A DNA stretch of 64,000 bases from Schistocerca nitens (taxonomy: Eukaryota; Arthropoda; Insecta; Orthoptera; Acrididae), in contig NC_064618.1 of assembly GCF_023898315.1 (NCBI RefSeq), positions 186,177,548 to 186,241,547 on the forward strand, written 5' to 3'. Below are positions 1 through 11,576 of the stretch, piece after piece. Positions within the stretch are counted from its first letter, which is position 1. Each line of letters opens with the position of its first letter. A program made the position numbers and the translations under genes. A model generated the notes under the pieces. The model was not told the origin of the DNA, searched no databases, and worked only from the letters and a program-made list of their open reading frames with translations.

Positions 1-169
1 TATAGCGTTAATATTGCATTTAACGATGACTGTCCGCATGAAATTTCCACACAGCTCAACAATATTCACAGTTCTGTTTCTTTTTCATTTTTAAAATAAT
101 TTCTGAGGAAGTAAATGGGCTAAAATCTTTTTCTCAATTGATTTTAGAGTGTGAAAACTGCAGGACGAA

Positions 170-1090
170 CGGAAATTTTTATAAGTATGTAGAACAGCCC
201 AAAAACAAGCAGACCTCAGTGACTGACAAGCAGTGTCCTGGGGGGTAAGATGTGTCGATGCCTTTGCTCTAAAACCGCATTACCGCATTATTTTTTAAGG
301 CCGACATGTTACAGTTGTAAAAATCGCAAAGACAATAGTAGTAAGTGTCGGCACTGCCCATATTGTTGTCAGTAACATGCTCAAGAACTTGAAAACAAGT
401 GAAAGGTGAGTCCGGAGAGAGTTAATGTAACAACACCAAGAAACAGACATTAAAGATAGCTATGAAAGGGAAGGTGGCCCTTTTCTAAATAAGATTTTAA
501 CGTGCGATGAAACTTTGGTTAATCATTTTGAACCAGAGCGAAAAAGACAAAGCATGAAATGTAAGCTCTCGAGCTAACGTATCCCAAAGGAATTCAGAAA
601 GGAAGTATTAATGGAAAAAGTCTCTTTGACGTACTTTAGGATATGTGGAAGGACAGTGAACATAAAAAGTGCCTCTGAAGATCTAATGAACGAAGTAAAA
701 TCAGCAGTGAGAGAGTAATGTCGCGGATCCGACAGAAAAGCTCTGACTACACTCGTCGTCACATCACCCATCTGACTCCAGAAAACATTAATAAAACGGG
801 ATGGGAGATACTACGTTACTTCCATACAGTCCGGATTTTTCCCGCTTAGATTCGCATTTGCGTAGTTCACTCAAGGCGGCATTTCGTAAAAATAAGTTCA
901 GCAGCAATGCGGTGGTGAAAGAATTTTTGGGAATTTGCTTCATACAACAAAACAAAGACTTCTTTTTATCAGGTATAAAGAAAATCCTTAGGGTAAGATT
1001 GTTAATGCTGGTGGGAATTATGCTGAAAATTAGTAAAATCTCATTTTCTAAAATAAACTCTACTTCCTTCATAAGTTTGTCTGTTTAATT
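170..1090 (+). pseudogene. Decayed mariner transposase
   Basis: This is a remnant of a mariner (Tc1/mariner superfamily) transposase that would cut and paste its own element. Translating across frames gives the family landmarks in order: a helix-turn-helix-like stretch (IAKTIVVSVGTAHIV) near 310, the first catalytic block LTCDETLVNHFEPERKRQSM at about 500-560, and near 795 GWEILRYFHTV, which corresponds to the family's GWE.L.HPPYSPDLAP block that carries the third catalytic residue. The last block is degraded and is followed by a weak match to the family C-terminus near 970-1040. Several frameshifts and stops interrupt it, so it cannot make protein. I could not find terminal inverted repeats. 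The family assignment rests on the EPERKRQSM motif, which is very characteristic of mariners. Confidence 0.75.
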
Positions 1091-1431
1091 TCTGAACGTC
1101 TCTCATATATGTAGCCTAAGGACAAAGAGCAATCTATAAACTGTTGTATGTAACCCAACTAGTAAGATGAACCCTGAGAGCTTAATCATCTCGAAATGCC
1201 TTTAATTTAAACTGAGCACCAAGCTACAGTAACAAGAAAGGATACTGTAGATTAGAATGTACGTTACTTATCAACTAAACACAACCATAATTTCTATCAA
1301 TCTGGACATGCATCCACTGTCATAGGATGCTGTTATACTAACCAAGGCACCGATTAATGTTTAACATAAGTACACTAGCATTTAGCAATGGACTGCCGAA
1401 AAATTATCTATAACTTATTTCTGTGATGTAA
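1091..1431. other. Unassigned AT-rich DNA
   Basis: I see no gene, repeat or tRNA here. It separates the mariner remnant from the hAT element. Confidence 0.5.
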
Positions 1432-1439
1432 TCGTAGAC

Positions 1440-2491
1440 CAGGGGCGGGCAAACGTTGCACGCGGCTCATGAGCACACAGCGCTGCACGTGTGCTGCTCG
1501 CGTGCAATCGTCGAACGGAGCAGTGGCGACAGCCGGCAGGTTGCCGCAGTGTAGTTCCAGGCTAAGCTGCGGACGTTGAAGCGAAGCGACCAGTACGTAG
1601 TGAATTTCAGTAACCGGAAAATACAGAGTGAATCAAGGAAACGGAGAATTGGAGATTTGCTATCTTTTAAAAAGGAATGGGAGAATCATTTTTTCTCTGT
1701 GCAAAAACGTGAAAATTGGAAATGTATAATATGTGACAGTATTCTCGCTGGTCAGCGGAAGTTTAATATTGAACGCCATTATAATAAATTTCAGTATGTT
1801 GCTGTTCTTACTGCAATAAAAGAGGAATTTCTCAAGCGATTTGGGGATATATCTTACTTATCCCAAGGTTTGGAATAGTTCTCGAGACAATCTGCTGTTC
1901 CTGTAGATGATATTCATCCCAGTTTGCAAATGGAATTAATAGGTCTACAGCGTAATTCTCGTCTGAGAGACAGGTTCCTTTTGGCAAGACGTGTGATAGA
2001 TTTTTATCACGACTTTCCACAGCAAGTTTCCTCGTCTCCATCGTGAAGCCGCGAAGATAATGTCAATGTTTGGCTCGACATACGTTTGTGAGAAATTTTT
2101 TTCTGTTATGAAAATTAATAAGTCTCGGTTAAGAGCAAACATCAGTAATGAAAATTTGCGTAACTGTTTGCGTTTGTCTGTACGTAGAAATTTTGTTCGA
2201 GACATTAAACGTATTGTAAACTCCACCTGTGATAATTAAATAAAACGTATCGTAGGTAACAGGTACTCTTTCAAACGATGATTACTTTCAAGTACTCCTA
2301 TTACCCTTATTCCTTCATTCAATAAAGCAGGCCAGGAAACAAAACGCATTACAGAGGAAGAAGCAAAGAGACGGTATGGTGGGGAGGGGAGAGAAGCGGG
2401 TGGCCAGCTTGCCCCTGTGTGCACGCAGAACACCTGTTAACTGCACACGTGCATGTGCACCGCACACGTGCAGAATTCCTGCCCGCCCCTG
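1440..2491 (+). mobile_element. Non-autonomous hAT element with 8-bp target duplication
   Basis: The element starts CAGGGGCGGGCA and ends with the inverse complement TGCCCGCCCCTG, giving short terminal inverted repeats. It is flanked by an exact 8-bp direct repeat TCGTAGAC at 1432-1439 and 2492-2499, the duplication length made by hAT transposases. Subterminal GCACGTG-type repeats occur at both ends (about 1482-1500 and 2440-2475), which in hAT elements are typical transposase-binding sites. The length of 1,052 bp is well below that of an autonomous hAT element, and the coding part is internally deleted (next entry). Boundaries are seen directly; the family call is from duplication length, ends and coding remnants. 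Confidence 0.88.
1576..2238 (+). pseudogene. Internally deleted hAT transposase: BED-like N-terminus joined to dimerisation C-terminus
   Basis: The N-terminal part (to 1878) has a zinc-finger-like segment WKCIICDSILAGQRKF followed by HYNKF, as in GTF2I-repeat/ZBED-like hAT transposases; the expected last histidine is not there. Reading through a TAG at 1876-1878 in the same frame continues into MELIGLQRNSRLRDRF, which belongs to the family's C-terminal half. After a +1 shift near 2040, the hAT dimerisation domain follows: MFGSTYVCEKFFSVMKINKS and RLRANISNENL, ending at a TAA at 2236-2238. The whole catalytic core is missing. The usual protein is about 600 residues; here about 220 codons remain. 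It cannot transpose, but the two ends that bind DNA and dimerise are retained. The TTG at 1576 is only the start of the open frame; no clear ATG start is visible. Confidence 0.8.
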
Positions 2492-2499
2492 TCGTAGAC

Positions 2500-3659
2500 C
2501 ATCACGTGGGAAAGTGATGTAAACTGTAAGGTGTTAAGACATTCAAATTTAGCCGCTCCAATTTGTAGAGCAGTTTGTTGTGCCTAGGAACACAACGTGT
2601 TTCCTGCTCGGTCTTTGAATCTAGTGACCGACTACTGAATCACATGAAGGAATGTGCACTACAGACCACCATAAGCAGTTTCAGGTGTGAAGGGCCCACT
2701 TATACGTGCGGCCCGATTTTGTAACATAATTAATGCAAAATGATGTGAAACGACTTTCATATGTAGAAGCGATTGTATTTTTGATACCACTGAGTGCCGG
2801 AATCGATTGTAAGTAGATAGAATGTAAGGCTAAAGCTAGTGCCAAGCTGTGTGAATTTAGTTTTTGGTCTACGGACGCAGCATAATAAAGCTTTTATAAA
2901 ATGAAATGATGTTGATACTGTAACTCAAAGCAACTGGAACAAGTTCGTACTGTAATGAAATTTTGTATATTTAGTTTCAAGTACGCAGCAACGCAATGTG
3001 GATTTCGCTATTTTTTACAGTGCTGATCATCGATGTAGGAACCAAGTATTTTCCATCGGATTTAATGTATAAGCTGATTAGGTATACCCGATTTGTAATA
3101 TTTTGTGTGTTTTGTAATCATGATACAGATAAGTTAATTTCTGGTGTCCATTTTGCCAATCGATGTCAGTCTTTCTCTCATGTAACAATCCAAGTGTTTT
3201 TAATTACGTCAGAAGAGAGAATTGTAGAACAGTTGAGAAGTTCACTGCTTTTGAAGTTAATATAAAATATTTCATATCAGATTTTGTGTAGGAGAAACTT
3301 TATTTTGAATACTGATTTCAAACTGAAGCATTCTTAGGTTTCAGTGCAGGTAGCACTGCACAGCGCTGAGCCAATATCGAGTATTTTCACTGAACATTTG
3401 CAAGGTTATTCATTTCTCAGCCAATCTACTGATACTACTTGTATGAAGCTATTTTACGGCCGGAATCGCACTTCGGGCTGCCAAAATTGAATATTTTTTA
3501 TTCCCACTGTGGAGAGAACAGAATACCAAGATTACATCCGTTGCGACTCTAGAGCTAAAAAAAAAATATTTCATTGTTTATTTGCATAGAAAATCTTATC
3601 AGTTTATTGCAGACGGCCATAGAATTCGATACTCAGGACACTGGGTAAATTTCAGAGGA
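2500..3659. other. Unassigned DNA
   Basis: No gene is recognised. A 89-codon open frame at 2996-3265 with hydrophobic composition has no family signature and no codon pattern that sets it apart from chance. Confidence 0.5.
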
Positions 3660-3870
3660 ATTGATTTCATTACAGGTATTGCATACTGGTTTTCGAGATT
3701 AAGTTATTTAATTTTTTTGAAATACAGTAAAATTAATTAAGCACACCATTTGCTGAACAAGTAGTCGCACAGTAAATCTGAATGACACAAACATTATGCA
3801 TTTTACATTCATTGGCAAACAACAAAAAACAATACCTTTAAAAAGGATGTTACACTTGACGACAGCACTA
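3660..3870 (+). repeat. Unclassified dispersed repeat, copy 1
   Basis: About 85 bp at 3675-3760 align closely with 28107-28200: both run from a 'gcatactgg/atatactgg' block through a T-rich stretch to the shared string AAGCACACCATTTGCT. Weaker similarity extends to about 3870 (AAAAAGGATGTTACACTTGA against AAAGAACGTTACAGTGTAAG). The sequence is not part of any element I can name. The Tc1-like element at 3913 starts just downstream. Confidence 0.65.
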
Positions 3871-3912
3871 CCAGTCGTTTGCTTTGTAAATTCTTTGATA
3901 TTAAAATACATA

Positions 3913-5351
3913 CACACATCAAAAAAAGTTTTTGCATCAACCCAGTTCCCAGAAATTCGGAAGACAGACGTTGACTGTGGATATTGTATCACAGACACAG
4001 TCCTTTTGACTGTTCAGAGAAGCCATTGAACTCGCCCAAAGATGTAAACAACCATGCATGCGCAGCGCCCATTAGACGGAAGGGGTCCGACAGCCGATCA
4101 GTTTCAGTCATTGCACAAGGAAGGAGGTACGTGGCCCATGTTGTTTGTGTTTCAACCATAACTAGACGGTCAATGCCACGGTTCGATGACGTCCGCATTG
4201 TTACTTTGTGCCAGAAACGGCTCTCAACAAGGGAAGTGTCCAGACGTTTCAGGGTGTACCAAAGCGAAGTTTTTCGGACACGGAGGAGGTACAGAGAGAC
4301 AGGAACAGTCGATGGCATACCTCGCTCAGGCCGCCTAAGGGCTACTACTGCAGTGGATGGTCGCTACCTGCGGAACCCTGACAACAACGCCACCATATTG
4401 AATAATGCTTTTCGTGCAGCCACTGGTCGTCGTGTTACGAGTCAAACTTTGTGCGATAGGCTGCATGATGCGCAACATCACACCCGATGTCCAGGCGTGG
4501 TTATTCTTTGCAACTACAAAACCATCCAGCGAGGTACAGATGGACCCAACAACATGCTAATGGACCGCTCAGGACTGGCATCACGTTCTCTTCACCGCTG
4601 AGTGTAGCATATGCATTCAACCAGATAATCATCGGAGAGGTGTTTAGGAGCAACTTGGTCAGGCTGAACGCCTTAGGCACACTGTCCAGTGAGTGCAGCA
4701 ACGTGGAGGTATCCTGTAGGTTTTGGTTGGTATTACGTGGGGCCGACGTAAGCATCTGGTGGTCATGGAAGCCGCCGTAACGGCTGTACGATACGTGAAT
4801 GGCATTTTCCGAACGATAGTGCAACCATATTGATAGCATTTTTGCGAGGCATTGATCTTCATAGACGACAATTCGGTCCCCCATCATGCACATCTTGTGA
4901 ATGACTTCCTTCAAGATAACATCGCTCGACTAGAGTGGCCAACATGTTCTCCAGACATGAACCCTATCGAACATGTCTGGGATAAGTTGAAAAGGGCTGT
5001 TTACAGACGACGTGACTCACCAACCAATCTGAGGGATGTATGCCGTTCGACGTTTACGAGTGGGACAGTTTGGACAGCAGTGCCTTGATGAACTTGTGGA
5101 TAGTATGCCACGACGACTACAGGCATGCATCAGTGCAAGAGGATATGCTGTTGAGAATTAGAGGTACCGGTGCGTGCACCAATCTGGACCATCGCCTCTG
5201 AAGGTCTCGCTGTATGGTGATACCACATGCAATGTGTGTTTTTCATGAACAATTAAAAAGTCGGAAATGATGTTTATGTTGATCTCTATTCCAATCTTCT
5301 GTGCAGGTTCCGGAACTCTCGGAGTCGAGGTGATGCAGAACTTTTTTGATG
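3913..5351 (+). mobile_element. Tc1-like DNA transposon, defective
   Basis: The ends are inverted: CATCAAAAAAAGTTTTTGCA at 3917-3936 mirrors TGCAGAACTTTTTTGATG at 5333-5350. TA dinucleotides flank both ends (3911-3912 and 5352-5353), as Tc1/mariner elements duplicate TA. The length of about 1.44 kb fits a full-length copy that has decayed by point changes rather than large deletion. It contains the transposase remnant at 4173-5161. Confidence 0.85.
4173..5161 (+). pseudogene. Tc1-like transposase remnant
   Basis: The reading frame opens with MPRFDDVRIVTLCQKRLSTR, a paired-type DNA-binding region of a Tc1 transposase (LSTREVSRRFRV is the first helix-turn-helix), and then shifts frame near 4490. 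The first catalytic block reads LFTAE at about 4588-4602, where the family has FTDE, so the catalytic aspartate is replaced by alanine (GCT at 4597-4599). The second block FIDDNSVPHH is near 4853 and the third, SPDMNPIEHVWD, near 4953-4988, with 33 residues between the second and third catalytic residues instead of the usual 34. The product would end at the TAG at 5159-5161. Several frameshifts and stops lie between 4600 and 4850. It is inactive by more than one criterion. Confidence 0.85.
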
Positions 5352-5353
5352 TA

Positions 5354-6569
5354 CATGAGAATGATAGCTGAGGCGTGAGATTTACTGGTATTAAGGAAAA
5401 CGTGAAAGGGAGGACCCACCAATGTAACTTTCTTTTCACATGTCTGTTTATTTAACAATGAATAATCATAAATTTGTATTCTTTACAAATTAACAAATTT
5501 GTGAAATTAATAAGCTTTTACCAGAGAAATCATAACAAGATCACCATGACAATACTTATAAGGGCCCGAACCTGCAGCCCGCCTGTTATCGGGTGAAATA
5601 GCGGTGTTTACTAATGCGCTGGACACAGTTTCTGTTATTAAATACCCTTCTGCAACACATGAAAACATATAAATAATATTGATGAAAAGAGTGTTTCAAT
5701 TATGAAACAGATCACGTAATTTTTTTTTTCATTTGTACACTATGTTGAAAGATTCGAGGTTAAGATGCGCACCTATGCTTAAAGGTTAAACATATCAGGA
5801 AACAATTATGACAAAGGATAAGGCTTGCTTCACAGCGAGCAACCTTTCAATTTCAATCAGCAACCAAGGTGCGACTGGACCCCAAACCGTCCCTTTTGAC
5901 GTTACTTCCATGTATTCGCGAAGCCAATCTGATTTAACAGCAATGCACAGATCCTATGAAATAGATCGCGAAGATATCAGCAGCAAATCAGTCAACAATA
6001 AAAAATCCAGAGTTCAATACCACGAGCGCCAAACCGTCAAGCAGAATTATTTGAAAATATATATTTCCAAAAGTAATCACATCTACATTCATCTCAAAAA
6101 TATTATGCCATGCCCAACACAGAGCTGGATCAATTATATTGCGCTACGAAAATACAACATAGCAGATTCTGTCATCACATAAATTACCTTTTACACGATT
6201 TCTCTTTCACGGACTGCTGTGTGACATACGATTTTGAACTGATAGACTAAATTTGTATATTTTTTACGTCTTCTGTCACTATGAACAACTGAATGATATG
6301 CGCGGAATTTCCTTTTCTATCGTATAACAACAATGAGAATTTACTGAAATACCAAAGTTTTAGCGTCAAGAATACGGCTGAGATTATGAACGAAATCATA
6401 CCCAGTCTTATTTCAGCAGCAAGTATTTGAAATGAAAATATTACAGCATTTATTCTACGATATTTCTATGTAACCAGCTACTTTGTTTACACTACAGAAT
6501 GCACAGATTTTGACGACGTAAATTACTTCTTCAGTTCAACGTTTTGCATTCATAAGGCATTACACTACT

Positions 6570-6570
<1 letters not shown>
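5354..6570. other. Unassigned DNA with one 124-codon open frame
   Basis: The largest open frame (5808-6182, plus) encodes a polar, serine- and asparagine-rich peptide with no recognisable domain. It has an ATG, but I see no splice or coding signal that supports it as a gene; it is reported so that it can be tested against transcripts. Confidence 0.3.

Positions 6571-6620
<50 letters not shown>
6571..6620 (+). repeat. (CT)25 microsatellite
   Basis: Fifty bases of uninterrupted CT dinucleotide. It is perfect, which suggests a recent or actively mutating tract. Confidence 0.98.
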
Positions 6621-6621
<1 letters not shown>

Positions 6622-8499
6622 ACACATGTCAGCATAGCATATTTTTTTTGTTATTTTTCAAGAAATGTGATATTTGGAATTAGTCTTGCAGAAGTCGTTA
6701 TTTGCGTCTAAACTTAACGCTTATTTTGGTTCTAGATGCGAGTCCACGTGCCCATTATACACCCCAGACCTTTTACTTGACACATTTTTCTTGATTATAC
6801 AAATTCTATTGGTACCTTGTTCTCACGATTCCTAGATTATTCAGCATTTTATTAGGTGGCGAAGTGCCCGGTAGGGAGAATCTTGCAGGTCGGTTCTCTT
6901 ATGGTGAGTTTTCATGCTCGTGCATGGAATCAACAGCTGAAAGAGACAACATTTATTTTGACATGTGTCACATCCCTTGGGTGGTCTTACCACTGCAAAT
7001 GGTAGCTCAAACATTTTTCCATAATTAGACTTTGTGTCCTTTTGAATATGGTCTCCATATATCTTATGTAATTTATTTAAATGTTACACAGCTAAATTTG
7101 GTGTAGTAAGTGACGGATAATGGTCGAACTTAATTGGTACTGATATTTTAAAGGTGTAGTTGTTTTTCTAGTCTGGCAAATATTAATCTAGTTGCCACGT
7201 AGTGGAAATAAAATCAAAACGTAAAATGCATAAACAACATGATAGAATTCTCAGTTATATGATAATCAAACTATTTGTATAAAAACCACAATAAATCAGT
7301 TTACTGCAGAACATTAGCACATGACTTGGGTTAGAACAGGTTTAAGAAAAAGTAAAAAGAGTAATAACAAATGTAAAAGCTTACCACATCCTCTGTATGT
7401 TAGTTATGGCCAGTGGTTGTATAAATTTCTACAGCGTACAGCATATTATGACAATTTTAGTAAATTGTAGACTTCACTAAGTAGAAAGGGTAGTGTGCCA
7501 TAAAACACATGCATCCATCATTTACGTTAACCTGTGTTAAAATACAGAAGTAAAAAGTCTTTTCTTGTTTTACTTGGCACATTCCCATTCAAAATAATAT
7601 AACCGTTTATAGTTGCTGGATACAAGCAGGTGATTGATTTCCTTAGAATTCCAGGAGTTTATACTCTAATATAATAGTGTTGTTGTATAGTAATGATAAA
7701 ATAACAAATCACGAAATATAAGAAGATTGTTCCAACTGAAGGAATAGTCCTGGTTTTAAGCTTTAAAAAGAGGGTGCAAAGTAGATCCCAAGGTAAACAG
7801 GTAAACAGAACTAAAAACGGTAAGTTTAGCTGCTCAAGGAAATTGAATACAGTTTTTAAAGGCAATCATTGAAATATTTAGCATGGTGATTCCATGACTA
7901 TGACAGTATACTGACGAAGTACTGGAGTTATGGGCGAAACTATGAGATAACAAAGCTACACAATAAAACACACAGAATTTCTAATATTAAAATTCTTCCT
8001 ACTCGCTTTAAAAATACCATACATCACCTCATAGAGTAACAGTCCTTCAAACACTGCGTATTGTATATATTTGAGAATACACAACAAGGAAGACACAGTG
8101 AAACATTACACCTAGGTTAAAGTTATTTATTAATTTTAGCTGGTAATAGCGAAGCATAAACTAGCCAGAGCATCTGATAAATTGTCACTGTCTCAAGTGA
8201 AATGTATGATTGGAAGTGACCAACACAGCCAAACAACAGTGAAAATCTCAGAAAAGCAACATAAAAACATCTTATCTCATGTGGTGAAAGGCCTTATGCA
8301 CATCACCTAGTTAAAACGACACAAATCTATATTAATTACGCTTAATTGCGGCCATTCGAAATTACCCATGGCGTAATATGACTAAGTTCTATCTGAATGG
8401 TTATCAGTTCGTGCGTCAAACAATATTGCATTTGTAAGTGTTCAGCTTTTATATTTCTCCTGCATTACTGCCCGAGACGTAACATTGTTCAGTTGCGAA
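6621..8499. other. Unassigned AT-rich DNA
   Basis: No gene, transposon end or tRNA is recognised. Open frames are short and at chance level. Confidence 0.5.
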
Positions 8500-8721
8500 A
8501 AGAAGGGCTCAAAATGGTTCAAATGGCTGTGAGCACTATGCGACTTAACGTCTGAGGTCATCAGTCGCCTAGAGCTTAGAACTAGTTAAACCTAACTAAC
8601 CTAAGGACATCACACACATCCATGCCCGAGGCATGATTCGAACCTGCAACCGTAGCGGTCGCTCGGTTCCAGACTGTAGCGCCTAGAACCGCACGGCCAC
8701 TCCAGCAGGCAAGAAGGGCTC
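8500..8721 (-). mobile_element. tRNA-derived SINE, minus strand, with target duplication
   Basis: The body (8511-8710) reads on the minus strand as a tRNA-related head with a B-box-like GGTTGCAGGTTCGAATCATG and a tail ending in AGCCATTTGAACCATTTT. The same family recurs at 43684, 45249 and 45215/45445. An exact 11-bp direct repeat AAGAAGGGCTC flanks it at 8500-8510 and 8711-8721, which is the mark of LINE-mediated retroposition. The RNA polymerase III B box is nearly intact. The first bases of the head (GCCGGCCGGTGT in the copy at 45214) are altered here. Confidence 0.92.
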
Positions 8722-10917
8722 ATGTTAGCTTAAGCATTTGTGGTGCGAATGCACCTACTGCAGTAACTTTCCAGTCATCAAACGGTTTGGACTTACACAA
8801 ATTAATTTCCAAGGCACATAAATACTTATCGAATTCCCAGAACCATAAAATAAAATCATCAACATGTGTCACCTCATTACACCACAGTTATAAAAAGAAC
8901 GCAAAGCAAAAGTACTTTAGGGATTAGAAATGTGGCAAATCGTTAACATCCGTAATCTTACTTAAGATTAAATTCTTTAGATAGGCAAGCATATGAAAAA
9001 AATTTTAACTCCTTTTAAAGTAAGGAGATAAAATGTGAAAATACACAACAAAAGTACAAGATCTAGCGCTCAGAATAACACACAGACTTAATATTTTTCC
9101 CAACAGTGTAACTCAACCACAATGTTCTACAAACGTGTTATAATGCAATATTTATTAAGAAGCTCTCCTATAGCACTAAAATTATAACTAAAAAAAAACT
9201 GAAAGTCAAGACCAAAACAGCAGTTGAAAATGAGGAAAAATTACAGCCTTATTGTTCCTCTAAAATGACAGAGTTCGAGAAAAATGTCTGTCTTGTCAAT
9301 TGCTCTTAGAGTTTACAGTTTTTAGGTTATCAGGGAACCTTCATTGGCATAACATACCCCTGTAAAAGAAAGTAGTAGGCATGGAGAAATACACGGGCAA
9401 AACTCTACAATAAAGAAATAAAATGTTTGTCCAGAATGACAAAACAACCAACAATATCCTCGTCCTATTCATGAAAACTTCACATACAGGAAAGGGAAGA
9501 ATATAGAGAGTTTTTATTCAGTTCACAAAATACGAGACGGTTCAAGGCTAGAATGCCAATCGGTGTGACAAATGCGCATGTTTGTAAACAGGTACCAACT
9601 GACGGGTGAAGAGCATATCGACTGCACTGTGGGGAAGAAGAGATAAGCGTGTGTGACGTCGTCAGACCTTAATCGGGCTTCTGTCCAGTAGGGCGATGAT
9701 TGGAGAGGGCGGGGGGGGGGGGGGTCGAGGATGTTCTCTGCTGCGCAATGCGCTTCATGGTGGGAGGGGAAACAGCGGAGAAAAACAGCATCGCAAGGCA
9801 CAGGTGTGACGGGTGCTTAAGAATGGGGCAAAAGGGAAAAAACGCGGTACCGTTATGGAGAAGGGAAGGAGGGAGAGGAGGAAAGGGTTTCTCTTACTGT
9901 ATTCGTGATACCTGAGGCTGCGAGGGAGAGGGGAAAGTGAGGCCTAGTTTAGAGGCAGGCTTGTAGGGGAGAAAGGTGAAGCGGCTGGCGAGCGCTCGTT
10001 CTCATTGAACAGTAAGGAATGTGTTCCAGCGGTATAATGCTGCGCACGCGTTGGAACAGAGCCGTTCGATGCTGCCTGACAGCAGGTTAAACGCTGACAA
10101 CAATCAGCACAGGCGGACCCAAATTTGTTCAGGATTTGATCTTAACTTTCGTGTGACAAAAACGAGGTTTAAGAAGACTCAGTTCAGATCGTTAGTACAG
10201 TGCTTATATTAATTCTGAAACAGAACGAAGATGACAGAATGCGTCTCTGTGTCGATTTTCAGCAACACACGGTGTAAAACACATAGGTAAGTAAAAACCA
10301 GATGTTAATTTCATTGGACACCAGCCAAGAAAATTTTGTAAAGAACGACTGAAGGGAAACCATCAGCTTCGTGGACACAACAATTAAAATTGCGCAACTA
10401 TTTTTACCTTTGTGAGTGGCCCCTTGAAAGAAAATGACGGCAACAAATGGTTCCAAACCGACAATGAACTTAACTTTTCTGGAGAGCAGTGTAACGTTAG
10501 TTACAGAAATTACACGAAAATACCAGTTATAACGATCTGCTGAGCAGCAGAAGATTAACAAGATAGACATAGTAGAAAGAAAGTGCACATTATAGACTTG
10601 AGAAAACAAAAACGAAACACTCAACAAGGCGGAACTGCAAGACGAAGTATTGTAGAAAAAAATTAGTATGGTAAATTTAATGCATTCTTTCAAAAGAGAA
10701 AACAAAATCTTAGTCGACAAAAGTGACCAACAAGTGAAATACAGTGCAACACCAAAAAACTACAACAAAGCTGAATAATGCAATTAGCTTAATTCACCAC
10801 ATGTGAAAGACCTACACAGTAGATGCGAGAGGGGCATCTTTAAACTCCTAAAAATCTTCAGAAACACCTAAACTCTCCACAGAATATCACTTGGGCCATC
10901 CTTATCACAAAAATTAT
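8722..10917. other. Unassigned DNA, with a G14 run
   Basis: No gene is recognised. A run of 14 G lies at 9711-9724 inside a purine-rich, relatively GC-rich patch (about 9690-10010). A 153-codon open frame on the minus strand (10259-10720) is rich in phenylalanine, leucine and serine and resembles chance translation of AT-rich DNA more than a membrane protein; I do not call it. Confidence 0.5.
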
Positions 10918-11565
10918 TAACCTTTACACAGAACCAACAAAACTTAACGCTCTATTAATTAGTCAACTGAGGAAGTACATTGTCCCAAATAATTTATTAG
11001 AGAAAAAACTATAACTTGAAAGACAGCCAGTAGACAAAAGACCTTTTAAATGATGATGGAATAGCTTACTATAAGGTTCCTTACAATTTATGCTCATTCA
11101 ATACGTATAGCATTTGAAAACTAGCTTTAATTACCGCATATAAGAAAAAGAAGGGCAAGTGAAATAGCAGCGTGGCTGGTTTATCGCAAGGCGATAGCTG
11201 TGTCGGCCCACATAGTTGTATCGAATAGTCTCTGCTTACAGCAAGCGTTCACAGATGACTGGAAGCTGCAATTTAAACGACTCGAAAACACATAATTATC
11301 TGAGCTGGAAACTCGCTACGCGCTAAAATGAATTATACTTCACGGTTTTGCTCTAAACTGTGGGGGCGACAGCGAAAACATAAAAGAGATCATTTAACAT
11401 AGAACCAACAAAAATTAATGCTCTATTAATTAGTCAACTGAGGAAGTACATCGTCCCAAATAAATTATTAGTCAGAGGAAATACTACAACTTGAAAGACA
11501 GCCAGTAGACAAAAGACCTTTCAAAATATGATGGAAAAGCTTCCCATAAAGTTCCTCACCCAAAA
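10918..11565 (+). repeat. Two direct copies of a ~170-bp LINE segment
   Basis: The segment at about 10920-11086 is repeated at about 11398-11565, both containing CTCTATTAATTAGTCAACTG and AAAGACAGCCAGTAGACAAA. The second copy runs straight into the reverse transcriptase remnant that starts near 11577, so the segment belongs to that LINE. About 310 bp of unrelated sequence (11087-11397) separates the copies. The copies differ at many positions, so the duplication is not recent. Confidence 0.85.
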
Positions 11566-11576
11566 CTACACAAGGA

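Noticed and set aside
6571..6620. CRISPR array or satellite
   Set aside because: It is a simple dinucleotide tract; no spaced direct repeats occur anywhere in the window.
10259..10720. 153-codon minus-strand hydrophobic frame
   Set aside because: Its Phe/Leu/Ser richness is expected from AT-rich DNA; there is no signal peptide-TM pattern or conserved motif to support it.
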